A DNA stretch of 64,000 bases from Lysinibacillus telephonicus (GCF_003966145.1 NZ_RXNR01000002.1:62001-126000), one strand, 5' to 3'; positions 52,047 to 61,252 are shown, counted from the first letter of the stretch. Translations and numbers: made by a program. Notes: generated by a model from the letters alone, not told the origin.

Positions 52047-52060
52047 TGTGCAATTGCACA
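52047..52060. promoter_or_regulatory. Palindrome in the pucR-pyd divergent region
   Basis: TGTGCAATTGCACA (52047-52060) is a perfect 14-base palindrome between the PucR-type regulator and the operon it should control. It is a candidate operator for that regulator, although it does not resemble the B. subtilis PucR box I know. Confidence 0.55.
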
Positions 52061-52165
52061 AAAATTTTTAGAATAATAACCATTTGCTGTAAATCCATTT
52101 TACATTAAACTAATCCTTATATCCATATGTTAATAATTCTAACATTTTAAATGGAGGGGTGCTTC

Positions 52166-53404
52166 GTGTACAAATGTAATGAATCTCGATTAAAAGATTC
52201 AATTATTATGTTTAGTCGTATTGGTGCAACAGCCAAGGGAGGAGTCACAAGACTTTCTTTATCGCAAGAAGATGTAGAAGCTCGTGATCTCTTTTATGAG
52301 TGCTGCAGAGAGTTAGGAATGACTATTCAAGTAGATGATATGGCAAATATGTACGCAACCTTACCTGGCAAAAGCAATCTGCCTCCTATTGTAATGGGGT
52401 CGCACTTAGACTCAGTTGTAAAGGGTGGCCGTTTTGATGGAGTTTTAGGAGTATTAACCGCATTAGAAGCAGTAAGAACAATTGTGGACAACAATATTGA
52501 ACTAGACATCCCATTAACAATTGTAAATTTCACAAATGAAGAAGGTGCCCGATTTGAACCTTCGATGATGAGCTCGGGTGTTTTATCAAATAAATTCGAT
52601 AAAACAAAAATGCTTCAGTCTACTGATAAGGATGGTATTACATTTGAACATGCATTAAAAGAAAGCGGTTATGAAGGCAGTGAAGAAAACCGTTTAAAAG
52701 AAGCATTAGCCTACCTGGAGCTTCATATAGAACAAGGTCCGGTTTTGGAGGCAGAACGACTAGATATTGGTGTAGTTGAGGGTGTTCTTGGAATGGTTTG
52801 TTATGAAATTACTGTTACCGGTGAATCGAACCATGCAGGAACAACACCGATGAAAATGAGGAATGATCCTTTATTTCTAGCAACAAAGCTAATAAATAAC
52901 TTAATAGAGGCACTCGGTAGTGTAGATGAAGAATTGGTTTACACAATTGGCAGAATGAATGTCACTCCAAATATTCATACCGTTATTCCTAATAAAGTTG
53001 TGTTTACACTAGAAGCTAGACATAAAGATCCTATCAAGATTAATAGAGTAGAAGAGATACTTCATTCATTGCCACTGCAGCAAGAGGGTTGTCATATCAA
53101 GAAAGAAAAGCTTTGGGGTCGTGATACCGTTGTATTTGAGGCATCATTATGCGATCAAATTGAACAAGCCTGTAAGGGATATGGTTATTCATATAAGCGT
53201 TTATACAGTGGTGCAGGTCATGATGCACAGTTTATTGCAAGCTACATTCCATCAGCGATGATTTTTGTTCCAAGCATAAATGGAAAAAGCCACTGTGAGG
53301 AAGAAGAAACAACTTATGAGGCTTGTGTAAAAGGAGCAGATGTATTGCTTGAAACAGTTTTAAATCTGCAAGCGAAATTTTCCATTCAGGAAGCACTCAT
53401 TTAA
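52166..53404 (+). CDS. M20-family N-carbamoyl amidohydrolase (beta-ureidopropionase / allantoate amidohydrolase type)
   Basis: A 412-residue zinc amidohydrolase of the hydantoinase/carbamoylase group: VMGSHLDSVVKGGRFDGVLGVL, FTNEEGARFEPSMMSSG, LELHIEQGPVLEAE (metal ligands), AGTTPMKMRNDPLFLAT and SGAGHDAQFIAS. In this operon it most likely releases ammonia and CO2 from N-carbamoyl-beta-alanine, the last step of reductive uracil breakdown. I chose GTG at 52166 because GGAGGGG (52153-52159) precedes it; the ATG at 52151 overlaps that site. Allantoate or other carbamoyl substrates are alternatives. Confidence 0.9.
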   Translation: MYKCNESRLKDSIIMFSRIGATAKGGVTRLSLSQEDVEARDLFYECCRELGMTIQVDDMANMYATLPGKSNLPPIVMGSHLDSVVKGGRFDGVLGVLTALEAVRTIVDNNIELDIPLTIVNFTNEEGARFEPSMMSSGVLSNKFDKTKMLQSTDKDGITFEHALKESGYEGSEENRLKEALAYLELHIEQGPVLEAERLDIGVVEGVLGMVCYEITVTGESNHAGTTPMKMRNDPLFLATKLINNLIEALGSVDEELVYTIGRMNVTPNIHTVIPNKVVFTLEARHKDPIKINRVEEILHSLPLQQEGCHIKKEKLWGRDTVVFEASLCDQIEQACKGYGYSYKRLYSGAGHDAQFIASYIPSAMIFVPSINGKSHCEEEETTYEACVKGADVLLETVLNLQAKFSIQEALI

Positions 53405-53444
53405 TTTTTAATTATGAAATTTGCATGTAGGAAGGAGAATGTAA

Positions 53445-54860
53445 ATGAAAAAGAAGATTATCACTGGAGGAACGATAGCAACTGCAACGGATGTATTTAA
53501 AGCGGATATTTTAATCGAAGGTGAAAAAATTGTTCAAATTGGAGTAAATCTTGATGCATTAGAAGCAGAAGTAATCGATGCTACAGGAAAATACGTTTTC
53601 CCAGGAGGAATTGATCCACATACCCATTTAGACATGCCATTTAATAATACTGTTACAGACGACGATTGGGAATCTGGCACAGTCGCAGCAGCATTCGGAG
53701 GCACAACAACAATTTTAGATTTTTGTTTAACGGCAGGAGAAACAAAATTATCAGATGCTGTTGAGAAGTGGCATAAAAAAGCAGAAGGTAAGGCGGTAAT
53801 TGATTACGGGTTCCATTTAATGATTAGCGATTTAAATGAAGAAACAGAAAAGGAATTGCCGCTTTTATTAGAACAAGAGGGAATAACATCTGTCAAAGTA
53901 TTCATGGCATATGCAAAGGAATTCCAAGCAACAGATCGCACATTATTTAAAGCGTTTAAAATCGGTAAAGAAACTGGCGCAATAGTAATGGTGCACTGTG
54001 AAAACGGTTCAGTTATCGATGAACTAGTTGAGGAAGCTATTGCTAAAGGAAATACTGCACCAATTTATCATGCATTAACAAGACCGCCAGAAGTAGAAGG
54101 CGAAGCAACAAAACGTGCAATAGAACTAGCGCATGTAGCAGGTGCGACATTGTATGTTGTTCATGTTACATGTAAAGAAGCTGTAGATGAAATTATTAAG
54201 GCACGTGAAAAAGGCTACAACGTTTACGGCGAAACTTGTCCTCCATATTTAACTTTAGACCAAACGCTACTGGCAAAGCCTGGATTTGAAGGCGCTAAAT
54301 ATGTATGGTCACCACCACTTCGACCAAAATCACATCAAGAACCTCTATGGAATGCATTAAAAGCAAAACAACTACAAACGATTGGCTCAGATCAATGTTC
54401 ATTTAATTTCAATGGTAAAAAACAATTAGGTTTAAACGATTTCTCGAAAATTCCAAATGGCGGTCCATTTATTGAAGATCGATTTAGTGTCCTATATTCA
54501 GAAGGCGTTAGTAAAGGACGTATTTCAATTAATGACTTTGTAGATATGATTTCAACAAGTGCAGCAAAGATTTTTGGCCTATTCCCACAAAAGGGAACAA
54601 TTGCCGTTGGGTCTGATGCAGACATTGTTATTTTCGATCCGAATATAAAGCGTACAATCTCTGCTGAAACCCACCATATGAATGTCGATTACAATGCGTT
54701 TGAAGGGTTGGAGGTTACAGGTGAGCCTGTAAGTGTACTTTTACGCGGAGAATTCATTGTGAAAGATAAACAATTTGTCGGTGCTTTAGGAGGTGGAAAA
54801 TATATTAAACGTCAACTTGGGAAAGGGGCTTTAAGTACTTTAGAAGCTGTTTCAAATTAA
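53445..54860 (+). CDS. hydA: Dihydropyrimidinase (hydantoinase)
   Basis: A 471-residue cyclic amidohydrolase. Metal-site segments are visible: GGIDPHTHLDMPFNNT, the carboxylated-Lys region TSVKVFMAYAKEF, VMVHCENGSVID, HVTCKEAVDEI and TIGSDQCSFNF. It hydrolyses 5,6-dihydrouracil or dihydrothymine to the N-carbamoyl-beta-amino acid. It stands 40 bases after the carbamoylase gene with AGGAAGGAGA before the ATG, and preT follows 23 bases later, giving the pathway in one operon. Confidence 0.95.
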   Translation: MKKKIITGGTIATATDVFKADILIEGEKIVQIGVNLDALEAEVIDATGKYVFPGGIDPHTHLDMPFNNTVTDDDWESGTVAAAFGGTTTILDFCLTAGETKLSDAVEKWHKKAEGKAVIDYGFHLMISDLNEETEKELPLLLEQEGITSVKVFMAYAKEFQATDRTLFKAFKIGKETGAIVMVHCENGSVIDELVEEAIAKGNTAPIYHALTRPPEVEGEATKRAIELAHVAGATLYVVHVTCKEAVDEIIKAREKGYNVYGETCPPYLTLDQTLLAKPGFEGAKYVWSPPLRPKSHQEPLWNALKAKQLQTIGSDQCSFNFNGKKQLGLNDFSKIPNGGPFIEDRFSVLYSEGVSKGRISINDFVDMISTSAAKIFGLFPQKGTIAVGSDADIVIFDPNIKRTISAETHHMNVDYNAFEGLEVTGEPVSVLLRGEFIVKDKQFVGALGGGKYIKRQLGKGALSTLEAVSN

Positions 54861-54883
54861 GTTTTTCTAGAGGGGGGAAAACT

Positions 54884-56248
54884 ATGTCTAACATTACTGG
54901 AGGCCAAATCTCAGCAAACTTAGCTGAGAACTTTCAAGAGATATTTAAAGGAATGACGAAAACTGAGGCGATAGTAGAAGCGAATCGCTGTTTGTACTGC
55001 TATGATGCACCTTGTATAACAGCGTGTCCAACAGGTATACAAATACCGAAGTTTATTAAAAAGATAGCTTCAGGAAACCTAAAAGGCTCAGCTAAAGCAA
55101 TCTTAGAATCAAATCCAATTGGTGCTAGCTGTGCACGAGTTTGTCCAACAGAGGAATTATGTGAAGGTGCATGTGTATTAAATAATGTCTCAAAACCAAT
55201 CGCTATCGGAAATTTACAACGTTATGCAACCGATTGGGCTATGAAACAAAAGGAACAATTGTTTGAAGCTGGTACACAAAATGGAAAAAAGGTTGCTATT
55301 ATTGGAAGCGGTCCAGCAGGATTATCTGCTGCAAGAGAATTGAGCCGTTTAGGCTATAAAGTTACGATTTTTGAAGCAGAGAAAGAAGCTGGAGGCTTAG
55401 GACGCTACGGCATCGTCTCATTCAGACTTCCAAAAGAAGTAGTAGAATGGGAAGTTCAACAAATTGAACAAATGGGTGTAGAAATTAAAACAAATACTAG
55501 AGTAGGTGTAGATATTTCTGCACAGCAATTAATAGACCAGTATGATCGTGTTGTATTGGCAATTGGCATGGGGAAGGTGCCGAACTTAGGAATAGAGGGC
55601 GAACAATTTAATGGTGTATATGATGCTATTGAGTTTATAAAATCTACAAAAACATCCCCATTAACAGAATCGGTAGTAGGGAAAAAAGTAGCTGTTATAG
55701 GAGCAGGTAATACAGCGATTGATGCGGCTACAACAGCATTAAGATTAGGTGCATCAAATGTACAAATCTTATATCGCAGAACAAGAAATGAAATGACGGC
55801 ATACCAATTTGAATATGACTTTGCAAAACAGGATGGCGTTGAATTTAGATGGCTTACAGCACCTACTAGAATTGTAGGTAACGCGAACGGGGAAGTTGTA
55901 GGTCTTGAATGCATCAAAATGGAGTTAGGTGAAGCGGGCTTAGATGGAAGACAAAAGCCAGTTCCTGTAGATGGTTCTGAGTTTATCATTGATCTAGATA
56001 TTGTTATAAAAGCAATTGGTCAGTCTCGCTATACAGAATTAATTGAAGCATTCGAACTGAATCATACAAGAGGTGTCGTCGAAGTTGATAAGGAAACGTT
56101 AAAAACATCTCAAGAAAAAGTTTATGCTTGTGGTGATGTCATTTTTGGATATGGTCAAGGAGATGCAATGGTCGTTTCAGCAGCGGAGCAGGGAAAAGAA
56201 GTAGCGAAAGCCATTCATCAATCATTTAAACTTATTTCAGCAAGCTGA
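54884..56248 (+). CDS. preT: NAD-dependent dihydropyrimidine dehydrogenase, PreT subunit
   Basis: A 454-residue glutamate-synthase-small-subunit-like flavoprotein. The N-terminus has Cys clusters for two 4Fe-4S centres (CLYCYDAPCITACPTGI; GASCARVCPTEELCEGACV), then an FAD loop IIGSGPAGLSAARELSR and an NAD loop VIGAGNTAIDAATTALRLGA, ending with ACGDVIFGYGQGDAMVVSAAEQG. With PreA it reduces uracil/thymine or runs in reverse. The last codons and stop are part of a 17-bp perfect hairpin (56225-56260). Confidence 0.95.
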   Translation: MSNITGGQISANLAENFQEIFKGMTKTEAIVEANRCLYCYDAPCITACPTGIQIPKFIKKIASGNLKGSAKAILESNPIGASCARVCPTEELCEGACVLNNVSKPIAIGNLQRYATDWAMKQKEQLFEAGTQNGKKVAIIGSGPAGLSAARELSRLGYKVTIFEAEKEAGGLGRYGIVSFRLPKEVVEWEVQQIEQMGVEIKTNTRVGVDISAQQLIDQYDRVVLAIGMGKVPNLGIEGEQFNGVYDAIEFIKSTKTSPLTESVVGKKVAVIGAGNTAIDAATTALRLGASNVQILYRRTRNEMTAYQFEYDFAKQDGVEFRWLTAPTRIVGNANGEVVGLECIKMELGEAGLDGRQKPVPVDGSEFIIDLDIVIKAIGQSRYTELIEAFELNHTRGVVEVDKETLKTSQEKVYACGDVIFGYGQGDAMVVSAAEQGKEVAKAIHQSFKLISAS

Positions 56249-56260
56249 AATAAGTTTAAA
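56225..56260 (+). repeat. 36-base near-perfect palindrome across the preT stop codon
   Basis: TTTAAACTTATTTCAGC (56225-56241) is fully complementary to 56244-56260, with only AA between. The preT TGA (56246-56248) lies in the right arm. There is no T run behind it, so it is not a standard terminator; it may set the relative expression of preT and preA by processing or stability. Confidence 0.85.
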
Positions 56261-56374
56261 CCTCCAATGAAAATTACAATGTTGTTTATATGAGTGAAGC
56301 GTCACATTTCAAAAAATCAGTCTTTGTTATCGCGATAAGGACATATTTGAAATTCCATATAAAAGGAGGAACAG

Positions 56375-57658
56375 ATGATGGCGGATTTAAGTATAAATTT
56401 AGCAGGTATTAAATCACCAAATCCATTTTGGTTGGCTTCTGCACCACCAACAAACTCTGGATATCAAGTACAAAGAGCATTTGAAGCTGGATGGGGTGGT
56501 GCAGTTTGGAAAACACTTGGTGATCCTATATTAAATGTTTCATCTCGCTTTGCAGCGGTCAATTTTAACGGTCAGAGAGTTGCTGGATTTAATAATATTG
56601 AACTAATTACAGATCGCCCTTTGGAAATTAATTTAAAGGAAATCTATGAAACGAAAAAGAGATTTCCAAACCATGCAATTATAGCATCACTAATGGTAGA
56701 ACCTAAACAGGAAAAATGGCATGAAATTGTTAAACGTGTAGAAGATATTGGCGTAGATGGCCTTGAATTGAACTTTGGATGTCCACATGGCATGGCTGAA
56801 CGTGGAATGGGATCTGCTTCAGGGCAAGTACCAGAACTTGTAGAAAAACAAACTTATTGGGTAAAGGAAGCAGCAAAAACACCAGTTATTGTAAAGCTGA
56901 CGCCAAACATTACAGACATCACCGCTACAGCAGAAGCAGCCGTTCGAGGAGGCGCTGATGCTATTAGTATGATTAATACAATTAATAGTTTAGCAGGTGT
57001 AGATTTAGATACTTGGAATACAATCCCGCATGTTGCAGGCAAAGGTGCACATGGAGGCTATTGCGGTCCTGCTGTTAAGCCAATCGCACTTAATATGGTT
57101 GGAGAATGCGCTAGAAATCCACATATTAATGTGCCAATTTCAGGAATTGGCGGCATTTCTAACTGGAAGGATGCGGCTGAATTTTTATTAATGGGTGCAA
57201 CAGGAGTACAAATTTGTACTGCGGCAATGCACCACGGCTTTAGTATAGTTGAGGATATGATTGATGGTTTATCCAACTATTTAGATGAAAAAGGAATTGC
57301 ATCGGTAATGGATCTTGTTGGCAAATCAGTGCCAAAATATTCAGATTGGGGAGATTTAGATTTAAATTACAAAATCGTTGCACGAATTAATAATGATGTG
57401 TGCATTAATTGCAATAAATGCCATATTTCTTGTGAAGATACTTCCCATCAATGTATTGATATGTTGGTAGATGACAATGGAAAACCATTTCTTAAAGTAC
57501 GTGAAGAAGATTGCGTAGGCTGTAATTTATGCTCAATCGTTTGTCCTGTTGATGGTGCCATCGATATGGTGGAAGTCAAACAGCCTTTGCCAAGTATGAC
57601 ATGGAATCAGCGTCAAGCAACTATTCAAAAGTTTCTAGTAGATCGAGTAGCTAAATAA
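56375..57658 (+). CDS. preA: NAD-dependent dihydropyrimidine dehydrogenase, PreA subunit
   Basis: A 427-residue protein. Residues 1-330 form the dihydroorotate-dehydrogenase-like FMN barrel (GIKSPNPFWLASAPPTNSG, GLELNFGCPHGMAERGMG, VIVKLTPNITDI, GIGGISNWKDAAEFLLMGA), and the C-terminus has two 4Fe-4S motifs (CINCNKCHISCED; CVGCNLCSIVCPVDG). It carries the pyrimidine active site and pairs with PreT. AAGGAGGA precedes tandem ATGs at 56375 and 56378; either may be used. It is separated from preT by 126 bases containing the hairpin. Confidence 0.95.
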   Translation: MMADLSINLAGIKSPNPFWLASAPPTNSGYQVQRAFEAGWGGAVWKTLGDPILNVSSRFAAVNFNGQRVAGFNNIELITDRPLEINLKEIYETKKRFPNHAIIASLMVEPKQEKWHEIVKRVEDIGVDGLELNFGCPHGMAERGMGSASGQVPELVEKQTYWVKEAAKTPVIVKLTPNITDITATAEAAVRGGADAISMINTINSLAGVDLDTWNTIPHVAGKGAHGGYCGPAVKPIALNMVGECARNPHINVPISGIGGISNWKDAAEFLLMGATGVQICTAAMHHGFSIVEDMIDGLSNYLDEKGIASVMDLVGKSVPKYSDWGDLDLNYKIVARINNDVCINCNKCHISCEDTSHQCIDMLVDDNGKPFLKVREEDCVGCNLCSIVCPVDGAIDMVEVKQPLPSMTWNQRQATIQKFLVDRVAK

Positions 57659-57688
57659 AAAACTGAATATTTAAAGGGAGGAAATTTT

Positions 57689-59194
57689 ATGTCAAAGAAA
57701 AGTGATTACCTAAAATCTCCTGACTTACTTCCTATTTCACATAGTAAGCGGTCAATTGGTCAATTTGGATTTGCTGTTATTTGGGTTGGAATGGCAATAG
57801 TATTAGCTGCATTCTCTATTGGAGGTTCAGGGATTATAAGTTTGCCTCTGCCGCTGGTGATTTTGGCAACATTAATTGGGTCTGTAGCTATTGGTGTTTT
57901 AATGACCATCATTGGGGATATAGGTGTTGAACATGGTCTTTCCTTCCCTGTTTATATGCGTGCACCATTTGGTACAATCGGAACTCACATACCATCAATT
58001 GTTCGTGGTATAACAGCATCATGTTGGTTCGGAATTAATACGTATTTTGGATCTACAGCGATTAATGGTATTTTAAATTTATTGTTCGGGTTTGATAATT
58101 GGTTTGTATGTTTTATGTTTTTTGCAGTTGTTCAATTATTTAATGTTTCATTAGGTATTAAATCAATCGAACGCTTTGCGGATTTAGCAGCACCAATAAT
58201 AATTCTTATTTCAGTTTGGATGTTTATCACTTTAGAGGATAAAGCCGCATTACAAGGAAACGATATTTGGAGTTGGGTAGAGTCACCGGCTACTGGGGCA
58301 GCTGCATTCACAGCATTCATGGTAGTTATCATGGCAAATATGGGATTCTGGGCAACATTAGCGGCTGATATGCCTTCGTTATCAAGATTCTTTAAAGCAC
58401 CAAAGCATGAGAAGAATTGGTTTAAACGAAATAAAACACAATTTATTGGTTCAATTATTGTCATGCCAATTGTAAATACATTTATGATTATTATTGGTGC
58501 AGTTTGCTATATTGCAGTTTCTACCGCAGATCCTGTTATGGCTTTGCAAGAAGCAGCAAATGGTTTAATTTTAGGCGTTTTATTACTTATGATTGTATTA
58601 GCTCAATGGTCTACAAATACTTCCGCAAACGTTATTCCTGCTGCAACGATCTTTTCTAATGTTGGTGGACCAAAAGTGCCGTTTTGGGTCGGGGTTGTTA
58701 TAGCTGGGATAATTGGTATTTTAGCGCAGCCTTGGAGCTTATTTGATATTTTAAATTTAGCTTTGCTTGTTATTGGTGGAATTTTAACTTCTATTGTAGG
58801 GGTATTATTTGCAGACTACTATTTGTTGCGTAAACGTCGTGTAAATGTAAAAGACTTATATGAAATGGATGGCCAATACCGTTATGCAAAAGGCATCAAC
58901 TGGGCTGGGATGATTGCATGGATTGTTGGAGGAATAGCTGCAAATCTTCTGCAATCTTACTCATCAGTTGTAGGTTTTGTAGTTGGAACAATTTTATACT
59001 ACGTTTTAGCAAAGTATTGGTGGTTTGTTAAATACCCTCAAGCAGAAATTTTAGATCCGGACGACTCAAAATATTTAGGAATTACAGTTGGACGTGACTG
59101 GGACATTGATGTAGAGGAAGAAGCACTTCCAGATACTACGGAAGCAACCCAACCAGTAGGAGAAGAACTCCTAACAACAAAAACGACAGAGTGA
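57689..59194 (+). CDS. NCS1 family pyrimidine/allantoin permease
   Basis: A 501-residue membrane carrier with twelve hydrophobic segments. NCS1 motifs include GLSFPVYMRAPFGTIGTHIPSIVRGITASCWFGI near helix 3 and ANMGFWATLAADMPSLSRFFKAPK after helix 6, plus QWSTNTSANVIPAA in helix 8. It sits after preA with GGGAGGAA before the ATG, so it most likely imports uracil, thymine, dihydropyrimidines or hydantoins for this pathway. The C-terminal tail is acidic and Thr-rich. The precise substrate is inferred from the operon. Confidence 0.92.
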   Translation: MSKKSDYLKSPDLLPISHSKRSIGQFGFAVIWVGMAIVLAAFSIGGSGIISLPLPLVILATLIGSVAIGVLMTIIGDIGVEHGLSFPVYMRAPFGTIGTHIPSIVRGITASCWFGINTYFGSTAINGILNLLFGFDNWFVCFMFFAVVQLFNVSLGIKSIERFADLAAPIIILISVWMFITLEDKAALQGNDIWSWVESPATGAAAFTAFMVVIMANMGFWATLAADMPSLSRFFKAPKHEKNWFKRNKTQFIGSIIVMPIVNTFMIIIGAVCYIAVSTADPVMALQEAANGLILGVLLLMIVLAQWSTNTSANVIPAATIFSNVGGPKVPFWVGVVIAGIIGILAQPWSLFDILNLALLVIGGILTSIVGVLFADYYLLRKRRVNVKDLYEMDGQYRYAKGINWAGMIAWIVGGIAANLLQSYSSVVGFVVGTILYYVLAKYWWFVKYPQAEILDPDDSKYLGITVGRDWDIDVEEEALPDTTEATQPVGEELLTTKTTE

Positions 59195-59204
59195 GGGGTG
59201 TCAC

Positions 59205-59405
59205 ATGTCTGAATATGCTATGTTTTTAGAAGAGAAAAACAAAATTGATTATTTTTTTGATCATGGCTATCAAATACAAAGCCTATTTGAAAATTTAAGT
59301 GGTACATTTGTTGAGTTTTCATTAAATGAAGAAAACGTTCAATTACAATTAGTTACACCAGAAGGTCGAAAATATATTGGTACAAAATTGATGACTTTTA
59401 TATAA
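59205..59405 (+). CDS. Small uncharacterised protein at the end of the pyrimidine operon (66 residues)
   Basis: A 66-residue soluble protein: EYAMFLEEKNKIDYFFDHGYQIQSL then LSGTFVEFSLNEE and a C-terminal strand-rich LQLVTPEGRKYIGTKLMTF. GAGGGG overlaps the permease stop codon just before its ATG, so translation is coupled to the permease. It is the last gene before the operon terminator. No family recognised. Its position suggests an accessory role in pyrimidine use. Confidence 0.75.
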   Translation: MSEYAMFLEEKNKIDYFFDHGYQIQSLFENLSGTFVEFSLNEENVQLQLVTPEGRKYIGTKLMTFI

Positions 59406-59414
59406 AAGAAAGTG

Positions 59415-59465
59415 GTCTGACTGAAAAGGTTTATTTTGAACCTTTAAGTCAGACTTATTTTTTAT
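59415..59465 (+). terminator. Terminator of the pyrimidine-degradation operon
   Basis: GTCTGACT (59415-59422) pairs with AGTCAGAC (59447-59454), with AAAGGTT/AACCTTT continuing the stem (59425-59431 with 59439-59445), followed by TTATTTTTT. Confidence 0.92.
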
Positions 59466-59500
59466 GAGGATAACATCCTCAGCTTCTAGAAAGGTTATCC

Positions 59501-59528
59501 ACACCGCTATTGGAAGGGGTGTTTTTTT
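59501..59528 (+). terminator. Second weak terminator candidate
   Basis: ACACC (59501-59505) pairs with GGTGT (59518-59522) and is followed by seven T residues. The stem is short. It overlaps a TTATCCACA (59495-59503) sequence. Confidence 0.5.
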
Positions 59529-59563
59529 AATGCTCCGTTTAACTAATACTTGTGCTTTTCTTC

Positions 59564-59878
59564 TTATTTTAAACCATCAATAAATGACTCAATTTCGGCT
59601 TGTGTTTTACGATCCTTGCTGACAAAACGACCAACTTCTTCACCATTTTTATAAGCGATGAAACTCGGAATGCCAAATACATCTAGTTGAATGCATAAAT
59701 CAATAAATTCATCTCGATCCACTTTAATAAAGCTATAATTTGAATATTTTTCTTCGATTGCTGGCATAAAAGGATCAATAAAACGGCAATCTCCACACCA
59801 ATTTGCTGAGAACATAAAGATTGTTTGACCCTGTGATTTTAGTTGTTCAAATTGTTCTACCGATTGTAAATTCTCCAT
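59564..59878 (-). CDS. Thioredoxin-like protein
   Basis: A 104-residue thioredoxin-fold protein with the active site NWCGDCRFIDPFMP, in which GD replaces the classical GP between the cysteines. It has the cis-Pro segment GIPSFIAYKNGEEVGRF. It lacks a signal peptide, so it acts in the cytoplasm. Length and motif match YtpP-type proteins of Bacillus. AGGAGG precedes the ATG on the minus strand. Confidence 0.92.
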   Translation of the reverse strand: MENLQSVEQFEQLKSQGQTIFMFSANWCGDCRFIDPFMPAIEEKYSNYSFIKVDRDEFIDLCIQLDVFGIPSFIAYKNGEEVGRFVSKDRKTQAEIESFIDGLK

Positions 59879-60093
59879 AATAATCCTCCTATAATTTACT
59901 TCTTATTCTTATCATAACACATTTATCTATTATTTTCCTATAAGAAAACTAAGGAATCGATTTTTAAAGAAAAATCTTCTATAAATAATATCTCGCTAAA
60001 AGTGCAAATTATTTATCATAGCAATGCTTTTGAGTCAACTCATGGAATAAAAATTTTCGGATATTCTAAAAGGGTAGGAAAGGAGGTTTCTTT

Positions 60094-61098
60094 TTGGTTC
60101 GATATCTTATTTCTATATTTGTACTGACAATGTTGTGGAACGTATTTTTATCTCATTCTGCATCTGCAAATGAAACGCCTTCTCGAAAAGAGATATTGGA
60201 TGAACGTATGTCAATGTATTTACAATTTCAAAATGAAATTATTCCTTGGTACTACTTAGGTGCAGTCGACCAATATGAACGTAATATACAGGCTGTTCGA
60301 TCAGATATACCGAAACGGGATAGTATAATTGCGATTCAGTTCTCTAAAGAATATTGGGCTGGAGCATTTAACCCATTAAAGGATGATACGTCTCCATTTA
60401 CAATAAAATATTTTGGCGGATTAGGACAAGATGGAAATGGGGATGGTAAAGCAAATCGGGATAACGATGAGGATATTATGCTGACAATGGCAAATTACCT
60501 AAGTCAATACGGGCCAAATGAGGAAGATTTTAAAATTGCTTTATGGGAATATTACCAAAGTGAAAAAGTTGTTAATCAAATAATTACAATCGCAAAGATA
60601 TTTAAACATTACAACACAATTAATTTGGATACACATGTTTTCCCAGTCCCTGTGCGCGGCTACAACTATAGTTACCGTGGAACATGGGGGGCCAATAGAG
60701 GTTGGGGAGGAAGACGAATCCATGAAGGAACTGATATCTTTACTGGCTATAGCACCCCTGTTTTATCTACTTCTTATGGCGTAATCGAAGTAATGGGCTG
60801 GAACGAATTTGGCGGCTGGCGAGTTGGTATTCGGGACAACCATAATACTTATCATTATTATGCTCATTTATCATACTTTAATAAAAAATTAAAAGTAGGC
60901 GATATTATTAAACCAGGTACACTCCTTGGTGGTGTCGGAAGTTCGGGGTATGGCAAGGAAGGGACATCGGGTAAGTTCCCGCCCCATTTGCACTATGGAA
61001 TGTATAAATTTAATGGTCGTACTGAGTGGGCATTTGACCCATATCCATCGCTTGTTCAATGGGAAAAATATTCGAAAAGACTAAGTAAAAATAAATAA
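60094..61098 (+). CDS. Secreted M23-family peptidase-like protein
   Basis: A 334-residue protein with a signal peptide (LISIFVLTMLWNVFLSHSASA). The C-terminal half is an M23 (LytM) domain: RRIHEGTDIFTGYSTPV with the first zinc ligands (HxxxD), YHYYAHLSYF and the PPHLHYGMYKFNG HxH motif. The N-terminal half contains GQDGNGDGKANRDNDED, a DxNxDG calcium-loop-like segment. It is likely to act on peptidoglycan outside the cell. The start is TTG at 60094 with AAAGGAGG seven bases upstream. Confidence 0.9.
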   Translation: MVRYLISIFVLTMLWNVFLSHSASANETPSRKEILDERMSMYLQFQNEIIPWYYLGAVDQYERNIQAVRSDIPKRDSIIAIQFSKEYWAGAFNPLKDDTSPFTIKYFGGLGQDGNGDGKANRDNDEDIMLTMANYLSQYGPNEEDFKIALWEYYQSEKVVNQIITIAKIFKHYNTINLDTHVFPVPVRGYNYSYRGTWGANRGWGGRRIHEGTDIFTGYSTPVLSTSYGVIEVMGWNEFGGWRVGIRDNHNTYHYYAHLSYFNKKLKVGDIIKPGTLLGGVGSSGYGKEGTSGKFPPHLHYGMYKFNGRTEWAFDPYPSLVQWEKYSKRLSKNK

Positions 61099-61109
61099 TA
61101 AATAAAGTC

Positions 61110-61143
61110 TCCCCTTATGCAGAAAGCAAAAGGGGATTTTTTT
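61110..61143 (+). terminator. Terminator after the M23 gene
   Basis: TCCCCTT (61110-61116) pairs with AAGGGGA (61130-61136), with TGC/GCA further in, followed by seven T residues. Confidence 0.9.
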
Positions 61144-61224
61144 CGGCAAATGTACATAAGCCTTGAGTAAGAAGGGATTTACATAGATGATAAATAATTA
61201 AAAAATAAATTATTTTAAAAAGCA

Positions 61225-61252
61225 TTGACAATGATTAATGGTATATGATAAA
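61225..61252 (+). promoter_or_regulatory. Promoter of the yceI-like gene
   Basis: Consensus TTGACA at 61225-61230 with a GATAAA-type -10 at 61247-61252 (16-base spacer). The operator-like palindromes at 61255-61286 begin just downstream. Confidence 0.7.

Noticed and set aside
55456-55989. 177-codon antisense frame within preT
   Set aside because: Shadow of preT with no ribosome site.
59495-59503. Exact DnaA-box sequence TTATCCACA
   Set aside because: A single copy, with no cluster, no AT-rich unwinding region pattern and no dnaA, dnaN or gyr genes nearby; chance is the best explanation.
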